DNA of 64,000 nucleotides from an uncultured Paracoccaceae bacterium. GTDB lineage: Bacteria; Pseudomonadota; Alphaproteobacteria; Rhodobacterales; Rhodobacteraceae. The stretch spans positions 124,001 through 188,000 of the forward strand of contig CALSNT010000009.1 in the NCBI GenBank assembly GCA_943787785.1. The letters are read 5' to 3'. The notes below the pieces were generated by a model that worked only from the letters and a program-made list of their open reading frames with translations, was not told where the DNA came from and did no database searches. Shown one piece after another: positions 43,378 to 52,765 of the stretch. A program made the position numbers and the translations under genes. Within the stretch, counting starts at the first letter, position 1; every line of letters begins with the position of its first letter.

Positions 43378-44589
43378 TGTTAAGATGGATCAGGGTTTCC
43401 TTTAGGCTGCTAATCTCATGGGTTCTGTTTTGCTGACATAGGCCTCATCGGGGGTCAATATGCCGTGGGTCGAATGCGGGCGCTCCGAGTTGTAGTAGAT
43501 CCAGCCATTTGCCGATCCCAGTACGCATTCCTCTGAACCTGTCTCAAAGGCGTTCAAATAAACGCATTCATACTTCAGGGATCTCCACAGTCGCTCGATC
43601 ATGCGATTGTCGCGCCATGCGCCTCTTACCATCCATGCTGATTTTGATTTTTGCATCCGCTCAACACGTCTATCCAATCGCCACTGGTAAATTGGCTGCC
43701 CTGATCTGTGTTGAATATCTCCGGCGCGCCGTAGTTGGCCAATGCCTCTTTCAGCGCCTCAACACAGAACCCGGCGTCCATACTGTTGGAAAGCCGCCAG
43801 GCCAACACCTTGCGGCTGTGCCAATCCATGATGGCCACGAGGTACAGGAAGCCGCGCCGCATCGGAATATAGGTAATATCTGCGCACCAGACTTGGTTTG
43901 GGCGGTCGATTACCAGTATTCCTCAGCAAGTACGGCCAGATCTTGTGCTGCGGGTGCTTCTTGCTGGTGTTGGGTTCCTGATAGATCGGCACCAGACCGC
44001 ATGAGGCGCATCAATCGCCGGACACGATGGCGCCCGCATCTGATGGTCGTTCCGCTTCATGTGATCGGGCCATCTGTCGCGACCCGTACCACGGCGTCTC
44101 CAGGAACTGCTTGTCGATGATCTCCATGAACCGCAGGTTCTCTGCGCTCTCGCCCTTCGGTTCATAGTACAGGTTCGATCGCGACAGCGTCAGCAGCGCG
44201 CACTGACGACGCACGCTCAGCTTGTGATCCTTGCTCACCATTTTTTGCCTCGCGTCCCGAGCAGCTGGTGCGAGGCATCCGCCAAAAAATCCCGCTCCAC
44301 CACCAGCTGGCCGATCTTCGAATGCAGCTTCTCGACATCGGCGGCGCTCGGCCTGTGTCCGAGCGCCGCGCCCTCGGCGCGTCAAACGCCGTCGCCATGT
44401 TCTCAAGCGCCGCACGCTTCCATGTGCCGATCTGAGTTGGCGTGGACGCCGTACTTCTTCGCCAGCTCCGCCAGCGTCAGCTCCTCGCGGATCGCTTCAA
44501 CCGCTACCTCGCGCCTTGAATTCCGCTGAATGGTTCTTTCGCTTCTTCATCTCTGGATCGTCTTTCTCTTCAGTCGATCCACCTTAACA
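43378..44589 (-). mobile_element. IS3 family element, decayed copy of a second type (about 1.2 kb)
   Basis: TGTTAAGATGGATCAG at 43378 and, inward from the other side, TGTTAAGGTGGATCGA at 44589 are its ends. A further shared GACCAGTT word lies just outside both, so the true ends may be about 10-18 bases further out. Transposase frames are broken throughout. The 250 bases before it (43111-43360) hold no gene I can support. Confidence 0.8.
43402..44560 (-). pseudogene. IS3 family transposase, multiply frameshifted
   Basis: OrfA starts M-K-K-R-K-N-H-S-A-E-F-K-A-R near 44550 and shifts frame after 14 codons. OrfB pieces follow: M-R-R-G-F-L-Y-L-V-A-I-M-D-W-H-S-R-K-V-L, F-N-T-D-Q-G-S-Q-F-T (catalytic D) and M-I-E-R-L-W-R-S-L-K-Y-E (catalytic E), each in another frame. 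The element belongs to the IS3 type with the S-E-R-P-H-S-T-H-G end. Not functional. Confidence 0.82.
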
Positions 44590-44958
44590 ACTGGTCCGAA
44601 ATCCCGCGACCACCTCTTTCTGATCCCCAGACAGATTCCGAAACATGATGATATGCTCACGCAATTCTACAACCCGTGACTGACCACGACTAAGGGGCAG
44701 CCGCCCAGACTTCACTAGTTTGGCTGTATCGCAAAGGTAAGCGGTACAGCGTTTTGGCCTAGACTCATAAATACTGCATTTTCCATCGAAGCACTTACAC
44801 GGCAATTCGAGAAATCGGGTTTCTGACTTACGCGCCCGTATCGACTCCACTGGAGGGTTCTCGCCATCGAGAAGCTCGACTGCGCCGAACAGCGACCCAT
44901 CGCAACACAGTCCGCATTCAACGCAAAGCGACGTAACTGCTTGGCTGTTCTCTTGCAC
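44584..44958 (-). CDS. YkgJ-type cysteine-cluster (Zn/Fe-chelating) protein, 3' end at an IS border
   Basis: 124 residues from a GTG at 44958. The motif C-V-E-C-G-L-C-C (about 12-19) and the later C-K-C-F-D-G-K-C, then Y-E-S-R-P-K-R-C-T-A-Y-L-C (about 54-78) form the cysteine cluster of the YkgJ/CxxCxxCC family, thought to bind zinc or an iron-sulfur group. Function unknown. The last residues (R-T-S-C) and the stop lie on the end of the decayed IS3 element, so the native C-terminus may be lost. It is the only possible enzyme-like neighbour of the peptide genes in island 2. Confidence 0.7.
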   Translation of the reverse strand: MQENSQAVTSLCVECGLCCDGSLFGAVELLDGENPPVESIRARKSETRFLELPCKCFDGKCSIYESRPKRCTAYLCDTAKLVKSGRLPLSRGQSRVVELREHIIMFRNLSGDQKEVVAGFRTSC

Positions 44959-45527
44959 TCACCGTTCCTTAAGCTCAATAGTGCCCGTTCGGCCACGGTA
45001 TCCCATCCACCTGTCGATTGACATGAATCAGGCAACTTTTCCGAGAAAATCTAGGGTTGCATTAACACATAGGGGCCAGCCCCCCTAACCCCCCTTGCAC
45101 CCCTTACGTAAAGGTCAACTTTTTCCCTGTGGTGGTGCTGCTGTGTTACAAAAACCTCACGGGTCTGTGATACCTCTGTAACATTTCAACTCACACCTTA
45201 AGGAACTGGCGAGCCGTGGGCCACAGCTACAGCTACATCTTCCCTCTTCCTTGTGGTTGTAGGTCTCAATAGACCAAGGCCATGTGAGATCTCTCACTAC
45301 CCCAAGAATAGAGTCCCATATAAGTTGTTATTGAATTCTGAGACAGGATTGCTACCTTGTCTTAGAACCTATTGATACAATAGTAGCGCAGCTACGCTGC
45401 TCAACAGAAGGGAAGTAACAGCAGCCACCGGAAAAGCTTTAAATGTCCCAGTGCTGTCCTGAATTACCGGGATGGTATGCCAAATATTTTGCATCCGTGA
45501 CGTCGACAAAGAGGTTAATAGCAAAAC
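44959..45527. other. 569-base gap without a recognised gene
   Basis: Lower GC than the chromosome. It contains C-rich words (45075-45110), a near-palindrome AGTAGCGCAGCTACGCTGCT (45382-45401) and many stops in all frames. The right end lies between two convergent or parallel accessory genes. I see nothing I can name. Confidence 0.4.
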
Positions 45528-46713
45528 TCAGACGTTTGCCTCGCGCTCAGGATCTGGCAAAGTAGGCCAGTCCAGTTGTTCGAGCGTGTCCCGTGCGACC
45601 TTTCCGTTCGTGTCGAAAGCCGCTTGAAGCCGTTCACTAAGCCAAGAATATCCCTCTGCAGAAAGCTCGACGGCTGCCTGTTGCTGGTATGCTCTTCGCG
45701 GGTCGGTGTTTCCTTTTCCACTCAGCGCATTGCGCTGTGTCGGGGCAAACGAATCCGCGCCCAAGGTGTCCATCAATTCATTCAAGGAAACGCCGTTCTC
45801 CATCCTCCCAGCGACGAACTCAGCATGATGGACGCGGATGTATCGCGGGCATTTTTCCTTCCACGGCCTGAGCGCGATGTCGGCGGCCGTTGCATCATCG
45901 CGCCCCTGTTGATGCCTCAGTCCGACGGCGCGCCCGAAAACTCGAATATCGTTTGGTTCGGCAGTCAGCCGTCCGATAAGAATAATGGCTTCGTCCTTAA
46001 CAACTCTGGGCCGCTTCGTGGCGGGATAGGCGACTGCCCAGTGGCAGCCCGCCCGTTCAATTTCGTCGAAAGTAGAACACGACAGCGGCACCCGGTTGTC
46101 GCCTTCCCCGAGAAACTTCACGAAGGCCTGTCGCGCATCGGTCATTATTGCTGGCATATGCAATGGCGTCGGGTCAACGACGCCGGCATCGGCACCAAAA
46201 TCGCCAAGACCACTCCGGCTGCTCGGCCTGCCGCCCAAAGCGCGATTGCGAGTAACCCTTTTCTCCCAAGATTCGAGTTGATCGTGCGATAGGTTGCTTC
46301 CTCCTCGCTGCCAAAGATCATTGAAGTAGGCTTGGCAAGTCACGATGATAGGTTGATCATCGGTCACCAAGCCAAACTCGTGATTTCTGTCGAGTGCCGC
46401 CTTTGTGAGATTCGCCGAGGTGACAATCGCCTGGTTCGCAAACAGATAAAGCTTGGCATGAAGTTTCTTGATGCCACGGACCTGCGCACCAGAATCCAAC
46501 AGCATTCGCAGGGCCGCGATGTCGCTGACGCCCTCAGAGAAGTCGTCAAGGTTGAAACGAGTGATAACCTGAATTCTGGCAGGTTTAAGGGCTAGCAGTC
46601 GATCAAGGGCGCCTGCCTTGATGAACGGGCAGATGACCCGAAATTCGCTAGAGTCCGCCAACAAGGCAGCGGTCAATTCCGCGCCCCAGCCTGCATCGAC
46701 TGGAGTAGCCCCC
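45528..46713 (-). CDS. Phospholipase D-family protein, native N-terminus removed by an IS
   Basis: About 395 native residues remain. The HKD-type motif is H-A-K-L-Y-L-F-A-N-Q-A-I-V-T-S-A-N-L-T (about 93-111), the pattern of PLD-fold nucleases and helicase-linked PLD domains. Upstream part E-F-R-V-I-C-P-F-I-K-A-G-A-L-D is also typical. Only one HKD motif is visible, so a homodimer would make the active site. In front of G-A-T-P-V-D-A-G-W-G the frame runs on into the IS3 remnant end, where TTG (46730) and GTG codons could serve as starts. Defence or repair roles are known for such proteins; none is shown here. Confidence 0.72.
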
Positions 46714-47113
46714 TGAAAGTGGTCCACCAACTGGGATAGATTTGTCCCGCAAATTGGAGGATCGGCGATGGCTGGGAAACGAGAGAAGCCGGACGAGATT
46801 GTATCGAAGCTACGGCAAGTTGAAGTGCTGCAGGGACAGGGCGCGACGATAGCGGAGGCGGTGCGTCAGATCGGCGTGACGCAGCAGACGTTTTATCGAT
46901 GGCGAAAGTTGTACGGCGGGATGGGGCGCGTTCAGCTCAAGAGGCTTAAGGAGCTTGAGAAGGAGAACCAGCGGCTCAGGCGTGCAGTATCAGACCTGAC
47001 GCTGGACAAGCTGATCTTGACTGAGGCCGCACGGGGAAACTTCTAAGCCCTTCGCGTCGTCGCAAATGCATCGACCGTGTGCGGCAGGAGCTTGGCGTTT
47101 CCGAGCGGAGATA
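46714..47113 (+). mobile_element. IS3 family element of a third type, left part only
   Basis: Starts near TGAAAGTGGTCCACC at 46714, contains a complete OrfA and the first about 20 codons of OrfB, and is then cut at 47113 by the IS256-like element. The rest of OrfB and the right end are not found on the far side at 49547, so they were lost. Confidence 0.75.
46768..47046 (+). CDS. IS3 family transposase OrfA
   Basis: 92 residues, M-A-G-K-R-E-K-P-D-E-I-V-S-K-L-R then the helix-turn-helix A-T-I-A-E-A-V-R-Q-I-G-V-T-Q-Q-T-F-Y-R-W and a coiled-coil helix L-K-E-L-E-K-E-N-Q-R-L. Intact, but without its OrfB it cannot transpose on its own. This OrfA type (E-A-V-R-Q-I-G-V-T) is common in alphaproteobacteria. 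Confidence 0.9.
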   Translation: MAGKREKPDEIVSKLRQVEVLQGQGATIAEAVRQIGVTQQTFYRWRKLYGGMGRVQLKRLKELEKENQRLRRAVSDLTLDKLILTEAARGNF

Positions 47114-47291
47114 TGCCCAAAAGTTGGTGACGGCCGTCATCAGGCGGCGGCTTGAAGTTGCTTGATGCCGTCTTTGAAGACAACCCCCTGAATGACCTCG
47201 GGCAGACGGTTTGGACCGGAGATCTTCCGCCACTTCTTCTTGGCTGACATCATCAACCGGAAGACCATGGCAAGGGCGGTTTTGCGGTTTA

Positions 47292-48348
47292 GAGCGTGTC
47301 TCTGCCTTTCAGATTCAGGATTCCCAGATTGGCTGTGATGTGATTCCTTGCCCTTGAGGCAGATATGGGGGTTACAGATGGGCAAGCCACATCCAATAGA
47401 GCTGCGAACGCGTGTTGTCGCGTTTGTCGATGAGGGCCATGGACACCGCGAGGCGGCGCGGCATTTCCGGGTGTCACCGAAATTCGTGAACGACCTGATC
47501 AAACTGCGGTGCGAAACGGGATCACTTTTGCCGCGGCCTCAGGGCAATGGCGGCGGACATGGAAAGCTGGCCGGGGTGACCGGTTGGATAGATGCGCGCG
47601 TCACCGCCAAAGGCGAGATCACGCTCGATGAGTTGGTTGCTGAACTGGCCGAGACCCACGGTATCGACGTTCATCGCGGCACCGTCTGGCGGGTTCTGCG
47701 TGGCCTTGGATTGACGCATAAAAAAAGACCTGCAGGCGCTTGAGCAGAAGCGCAAGGATGTTGCTGACCTGCGCCGCATCTGGATCACGAAACGTCAACC
47801 CTTCATGGCCAACCATCTGGAAAGGCTGGCCTTCATCGACGAAACCTCAGCCAAGACCAACATGGCCAAGACGACCGGCTGGGCACCGCGCGGGCAGCGT
47901 TTGGTCGACCATGCGCCGTTCGGGCACTGGCGCACCCAAACTTTTATCGGTGCCCTCCGTCATGACCGGCTGGATGCACCCTGGGTGATCGACGGAGCAA
48001 TGAACGGCGAAATGTTTGATCGCTATGTCGAGACTCAACTGGCCCCGACATTGCGGGCAGGCGATGTCGTTATCCTCGACAACCTGTCCAGTCACAAAAA
48101 CCCCAGTGCGGCCCGAACCCTGCGCGAGATTGGCACATGGTTCCTGTTTTTGCCGCCCTACAGTCCCGATCTGAACCCAATTGAAATGGCGTTCTCGAAA
48201 CTCAAGGCGCTCATCAGAAAGGCTGCGGCCCGAACATACGAAGACCTCTGGCAAGCGGTCGGCCGGGTTTGCGACCTGTTCTCAGACGAGGAATGCTATA
48301 ACTTCTTCAAAGCAGCAGGCTATGAGGCCAATTAACTGCAACACGCTC
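47292..48348 (+). mobile_element. IS630 family element (1057 bp) with TA duplication
   Basis: The ends GAGCGTGT and ACACGCTC are flanked by TA at 47290-47291 and 48349-48350, the IS630 target duplication. It lies inside the IS256-like transposase gene and is the youngest layer of this nest. Confidence 0.92.
47378..48335 (+). CDS. IS630 family transposase, two frames joined by slippage
   Basis: The first frame (47378-47743) starts M-G-K-P-H-P-I-E-L-R-T-R-V-V-A and carries the HTH. It leaves the coding path at a run of seven A at 47720-47726; reading on one base further gives D-L-Q-A-L-E-Q-K-R-K-D-V-A-D and joins the second frame (to 48335) with F-I-D-E-T-S (first D), V-V-I-L-D-N-L-S-S-H (second D) and P-D-L-N-P-I-E (E). 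Such a two-frame layout is normal for many IS630 elements, where slippage makes the full enzyme, so I treat it as functional. The second frame has its own ATG at 47805. Confidence 0.85.
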
Positions 48349-49546
48349 TAGGCAGCCCTTGGTTTTTCTGGTGCGATTGCGGACCGTGGCGAAGACACTC
48401 TCGATCGGGTTCGTGGTCCGGATGTGCTTCCAGTGCTCGGCCGGGTACTCGTAGAAGGCCAGGAGCTCGTCGCGGTCCTTGGCCAGCTTGCCCACGGCCT
48501 TCTCGTATTTCACCCCGTAGGTTTCGACGAAGAGATCGAAGGCGGCAGTGGCCTCCTTCTTGGTCTCGGCCATCCAGATGTCCTGCAGATCCGCCTTCGC
48601 CTTTTCGTGCAGAGATTTGGGCATGGCGCCCAGCACGTTCGCCGTCTTGTGGACCCAACATCTCTGCTCGCGCGTGTCGGGAAAGACCTCGCGCAGCGCT
48701 GTCCAGAACCCGAGCGCGCCGTCGCCGATGGCCAGCTCGGGCGGCACCGTCAGGCCGCGTTTCTTCAGCCCCTTCAGCAGGTCGCGCCAGCTGTCGGCGT
48801 TCTCCCGGAACCCGTCCATGATCGCCAGCACGTCCTTCTCGCCGTATTCATCGGCGCCGATAATCACCAACATACATTGACGATCGCCGTCCAGGCGCGG
48901 CGTGAAGTAGACCCCATCCGCCCAGATGTAGACGTAGCGCTTGGCCTTCAGATCGCGCTTGCGCCAGACCTCATACTCCTCCCACCAGGTCGCCTTCAGG
49001 CGGGTGATGGTTGAGGATGACAGCCCCTCGGCCTCCGGCCCCAGCAGCGCGGCCAACGCTTCGCTGAAGTCGCCTGTCGAGATACCCTTCAGATATAGCC
49101 AGGGCAGCAGCTCTGCGACCGACTTGGCCTTGCGCAGATAGGGCGGGACCAGCGACGAGCGGAACCTGATCTTGCTGCCATCTGCATTGCTGCCGCGATC
49201 GCGGACACGCGGAACCTGAACAGGCACCGTTCCAATCCCGGTCATCATCTCTCGCTCGGGCAAGAACCCGTGGCGGACAAGTCGCTGGCGCCCTTCCTCG
49301 TCCAGAAGATGCGCATGCTCGGCGATGAACGCCGACACCTCGGCTTGTACCGCCGTGCGAAGCAGTTCCCTGGCTCCGGCCTGGATCACCTCGGTCAGCG
49401 GATCAGGCGAAAATTCCGATGGCAGTTCGAACGGGACAACGGTAGATTTGGCCATGGCGGCATATCCTTTCTCTCTGAGATCGACGGCGTCTTTCAACAC
49501 CGCCATGATATGCCGCCTACTTCAGGCCATCACCAACTTTCGGGCA

Positions 49547-49821
49547 TAACTCTCGATCGTCAGCGCATAGGGCAGGCCTTCGAGCAGAATATGTTGCCAA
49601 GCGCGCCGATGAGACAAGAGTCTTGTGAGCTGCCGCGGACGGACAGGTATGGGATAGATCGGCCACTGCGGGGGCGGGCCGGGCAATTGGGCGCGGTGGC
49701 GCGGCGGGCCATCACCTTCAAATCCGCCGAGCCAGAGAAGCGTTAGCCCTGAGTCCACCTTGCACGAGTGCCCGCGCCACTCTGGGCGGTCCTGGCCAAC
49801 GGGAAGTACGTCGCAATTCAA
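49547..49821 (-). pseudogene. Possible glycosyltransferase family 25 fragment cut by the IS256-like element
   Basis: On the minus strand a frame runs R-L-L-S-H-R-R-A-W-Q-H-I-L-L-E-G-L-P-Y-A-L straight into the IS border at 49546. S-H-R-R-A-W...G-x-P-x-A-L resembles the conserved segment before the E-D-D motif of LPS glycosyltransferase family 25. The part upstream of it shows no clear family match, and the expected E-D-D and rest are missing. It may be a chromosomal gene decapitated by the IS event. Weak evidence. Confidence 0.3.
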
Positions 49822-49828
49822 TTCGCAG

Positions 49829-49854
49829 CTCCCACGATGTCAGTATCGTGGGAG
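49829..49854. terminator. Perfect 10-bp hairpin downstream of gltA
   Basis: CTCCCACGAT and ATCGTGGGAG around GTCAGT, 60 bases after the gltA stop on the minus strand. No T tract on either side; it may still stop or stabilise the gltA transcript. Confidence 0.5.
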
Positions 49855-49914
49855 TCATGCGCCTCAACACGGCGCTCGGACAATCCGACAAACGGCTATC
49901 CTACGGGTGTAGGA

Positions 49915-51210
49915 TCAGCGATCCTCGACGTCGATATAGTCGCGTGCGGTTGGGCCACAGTACAACTGACGGGGCCGCCCGATTTTCAGCTGTGGATCAG
50001 CAAGCTGTTCTTTCCACTGCGAAATCCAGCCAACCGTCCGTGCCAGCGCAAAGATCGGCGTGAACATCGACGTGGGAAAGCCCATCGCGTCAAGGATGAT
50101 CCCGGAATAAAAATCGACGTTCGGATAAAGCTTTTTCTCGATGAAGTACGGATCTTCCAGAGCAATCTTCTCAAGCTCTTTGGCGACCTTCAGTGTCTCG
50201 TTGTTTTCGATCCCCAGCAGATCCAGCACTTCGTCCGCCGATTGCTTCATCACCTTGGCGCGGGGATCGAAGTTTTTGTAGACCCGGTGGCCAAAGCCCA
50301 TCAGGCGAAACGGGTCGTCCTTGTCTTTGGCGCGCCGGATGTATTCGGGGATCTGGTCAACGGTGCCAATCTCGCGCAGCATCTCAAGACATGCCTGGTT
50401 CGCGCCGCCGTGGGCAGGACCCCAAAGGCAGGCAATTCCAGCCGCGATACAAGCGAACGGGTTCGCGCCCGACGATGATGCCAGACGCACTGTGCTGGTC
50501 GAGGCATTCTGCTCGTGATCGGCATGCAGCGTGAAAATCCGGTCCATGGCGCGGGCCAGGATCGGGTTGACCTCATAGTCCTCGGCCGGGACGGAAAAGC
50601 ACATCCGCAGAAAATTCGAGGCATAGTCGAGGTCGTTTCGTGGATACACGAAGGGCTGGCCGATGGTGTATTTGTAAGCCCATGCCGCAATCGTCGGCAT
50701 CTTCGCAATCAAGCGGATCGACGCAACCTCACGTTGGTGCGGGTCATTGATATCGGTGCTGTCGTGGTAAAATGCGCTCATCGCGCCGACGACACCGACC
50801 ATGACGGCCATCGGGTGCGCATCGCGACGGAAACCACGGAACAGGAACTGCATCTGTTCGTGCAGCATGGTGTGGTTCGTCACCAGCGACTCGAACGTTT
50901 CAAGCTGATCGCCGGACGGCAGTTCGCCATATAGCAGCAGGTAGCAGACTTCGAGGAAGTGCGATTTCTCGGCCAACTGGTCGATGGGAAATCCACGATG
51001 CAGCAATTCACCCTTGTCGCCGTCGATAAAGGTGATGGCGCTGTCGGTTGATGCGGTCGATGTAAAGCCGGGATCGTATGTGAACACGTGGCCCTGCGCA
51101 TAGAGCTTGCGAATGTCGATTACGTCCGGTCCGGCAGTCGGCGAATACATCGGCAGATCAATTTCCTGATCGCCGAATGTCAGTTTGGCGGTTCCGGATT
51201 GATTGGTCAT
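49915..51210 (-). CDS. gltA: Citrate synthase (type II)
   Basis: 431 residues. Condenses acetyl-CoA with oxaloacetate at the entry to the TCA cycle. Catalytic H in W-G-P-A-H-G-G-A-N (about 270), second H in G-F-G-H-R-V-Y-K (about 310) and D in N-V-D-F-Y-S-G (about 367) are all present. The N-terminal beta part marks the hexameric, NADH-sensitive type of Gram-negative bacteria. Starts after a usual ribosome site; lies 61 bases after gltX on the same strand. Confidence 0.97.
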   Translation of the reverse strand: MTNQSGTAKLTFGDQEIDLPMYSPTAGPDVIDIRKLYAQGHVFTYDPGFTSTASTDSAITFIDGDKGELLHRGFPIDQLAEKSHFLEVCYLLLYGELPSGDQLETFESLVTNHTMLHEQMQFLFRGFRRDAHPMAVMVGVVGAMSAFYHDSTDINDPHQREVASIRLIAKMPTIAAWAYKYTIGQPFVYPRNDLDYASNFLRMCFSVPAEDYEVNPILARAMDRIFTLHADHEQNASTSTVRLASSSGANPFACIAAGIACLWGPAHGGANQACLEMLREIGTVDQIPEYIRRAKDKDDPFRLMGFGHRVYKNFDPRAKVMKQSADEVLDLLGIENNETLKVAKELEKIALEDPYFIEKKLYPNVDFYSGIILDAMGFPTSMFTPIFALARTVGWISQWKEQLADPQLKIGRPRQLYCGPTARDYIDVEDR

Positions 51211-51271
51211 ATGTCATCTCCCGTTGGGCGGTCGGCCCGCTGGGCGCGTCCGAAAATTATTCTTTGCCCCG

Positions 51272-52687
51272 TCAGCCGTCCGTCACATCAGCGATCCGCG
51301 CGAGAGTTTCGTCCCGCCCCAGAACCATCATCATGTCGAAGACACTGGGCGTGGCCGCACGGCCTGCCAGCGCTGACCGGAGTGGGCCGGCAAGTTTCCC
51401 CAGACCGATCCCATGCGCCTCGGTCACAGCAGCTGCTGCAGCCTCTAACGCCTCTCGCGACCAGCTATCATTTTGCAGGTGCGGCGTCAATTCTGCCAGC
51501 AGGGTTCGGCCCGCCTCATCCAGCGCCTTTGCGGCCTTTTCGTCACAGGTGATCGGTCGGGACGTCAGGATAAAATGCGCTTTATCAAGCAGTTCCGGGT
51601 ATGTCTTGGCACGCTCTTTCAATTGCGGCATCGCGCGCGTCAATCCATCTGCCTGGATTTCTGTCAATTCCACTTGACCCGTTGCAGCAAGGAATTCGGC
51701 AATCTCTGCTGTGAGTGCAGCATCCCCGGTCGCCGCAATATGCTGACCACTCAGGTTCGCCAGTTTCTTGGTATCAAACCGGCTGGGAGAACGGCCAATG
51801 CCGTCCAGATCGAACCACTCGACCGCCTGCTCGGTGGAAAAGAACTCGTCATCGCCGTGGCTCCATCCAAGACGTGCAAGGTAGTTGCGCATGCCGGACG
51901 CCGGATACCCGGCTTGCTGCCATTCTCCGACACCAAGCGCGCCATGGCGTTTGGACAGCTTCTTGCCGTCCTCACCATGGATCAGCGGGATATGTGCCCA
52001 GACCGGTACGTCCCAGCCCATGGCGTCATAGACCATGGTCTGGCGCGCAGCATTGTTCAGATGATCGTCGCCGCGGATCACATGGGTAACGCCCATGTCG
52101 TGATCGTCTACGACCACTGCAAGCATATAGACAGGCGTGCCGTCACTGCGCAAAACGATCATGTCGTCGAGCTGGTCATTGCGGAATTTTACACGGCCCT
52201 GCACCGCATCCGCGATCACAGTCTCACCGTCCTGCGGTGCCTTTACACGGATTGCAAACGGCGCATCCGGATGGGTCGCCGGATCTGCATCACGCCACGG
52301 GCTGCGAAACAGTGTCGAGCGTCCCTCGGCCTTCGCTGCCTCACGAAAAGCCGTGATGTCTTCTGTGGTCGAGAAGCACTTGTAAGCGTGCCCGCTGTTC
52401 AGCATCGCTTGTGCCACTTCCGCGTGACGCTTGGCACCGGCGGCCTGACTGACCGGCTCTCCATCCCAATCCAGCCCCAGCCACTTCAACCCGTCGAGGA
52501 TCGCCTGCGTCGCCTCAGGCGTGGAACGTGCGATGTCGGTATCCTCGATCCTAAGCAGGAATTGCCCACCGTGGCGACGCGCAAACAGCCAGTTGAACAG
52601 CGCGGTGCGCGCCCCGCCGATGTGCAGATACCCCGTGGGCGACGGCGCGAAACGGGTGACAACGGGGGATGCTTGGGCAGCGGACAT
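51272..52687 (-). CDS. gltX: Glutamate--tRNA ligase
   Basis: 471 residues, class-I aminoacyl-tRNA synthetase. HIGH-type motif [12 protein letters not shown] (about 16-27) and KMSKS-type motif K-L-S-K-R-H-G (about 245) are clear. The C-terminal anticodon-binding domain is all-helical. Alphaproteobacteria often have two GltX paralogs, one charging tRNA-Gln as well; which this is cannot be told. The ATG at 52687 lies 78 bases from the divergent comEC start. Confidence 0.96.
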   Translation of the reverse strand: MSAAQASPVVTRFAPSPTGYLHIGGARTALFNWLFARRHGGQFLLRIEDTDIARSTPEATQAILDGLKWLGLDWDGEPVSQAAGAKRHAEVAQAMLNSGHAYKCFSTTEDITAFREAAKAEGRSTLFRSPWRDADPATHPDAPFAIRVKAPQDGETVIADAVQGRVKFRNDQLDDMIVLRSDGTPVYMLAVVVDDHDMGVTHVIRGDDHLNNAARQTMVYDAMGWDVPVWAHIPLIHGEDGKKLSKRHGALGVGEWQQAGYPASGMRNYLARLGWSHGDDEFFSTEQAVEWFDLDGIGRSPSRFDTKKLANLSGQHIAATGDAALTAEIAEFLAATGQVELTEIQADGLTRAMPQLKERAKTYPELLDKAHFILTSRPITCDEKAAKALDEAGRTLLAELTPHLQNDSWSREALEAAAAAVTEAHGIGLGKLAGPLRSALAGRAATPSVFDMMMVLGRDETLARIADVTDG

Positions 52688-52765
52688 CGGGCGTTAACCT
52701 TTTGGAAACCAAGATAGAGCGACAGTTAACACGCCGGTCGGCGCGCAGTCGGCACGGTCTAAAGA

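Larger units (their letters stand above)
47140..49506 (-). pseudogene. IS256-type transposase split by IS630
   Basis: The 5' part (49506 or the better ATG at 49455, M-A-K-S-T-V-V-P-F) runs to K-T-K-G-C-L at the IS630 border 48350; the 3' part N-R-K-T-A-L-A-M-V-F-R-L-M-M-S to Q-L-Q-A-A-A lies at 47289-47140. Joining the two across one TA restores a single open frame of about 430 residues. Catalytic D, D and E: W-A-D-G-V-Y-F, I-G-D-G-A-L-G-F-W, N-P-I-E-S-V-F. So it was intact when IS630 arrived. Confidence 0.9.
47114..49546 (-). mobile_element. IS256-like element of a second type, interrupted by IS630
   Basis: The ends TGCCCAAAAGTTGGTGACGGC (from 47114) and, inverted, TGCCCGAAAGTTGGTGATGGC (from 49546) match in 19 of 21 bases. 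Without the 1057-base IS630 and one TA the element is about 1.37 kb. No direct repeat flanks it: left neighbour is the IS3 remnant, right neighbour a possible glycosyltransferase fragment. This suggests an IS-driven deletion. Confidence 0.82.

Noticed and set aside
40453-49914. Second copy of the tRNA-Thr 3' end at the far side of island 2
   Set aside because: No such repeat seen near 49500-49900.
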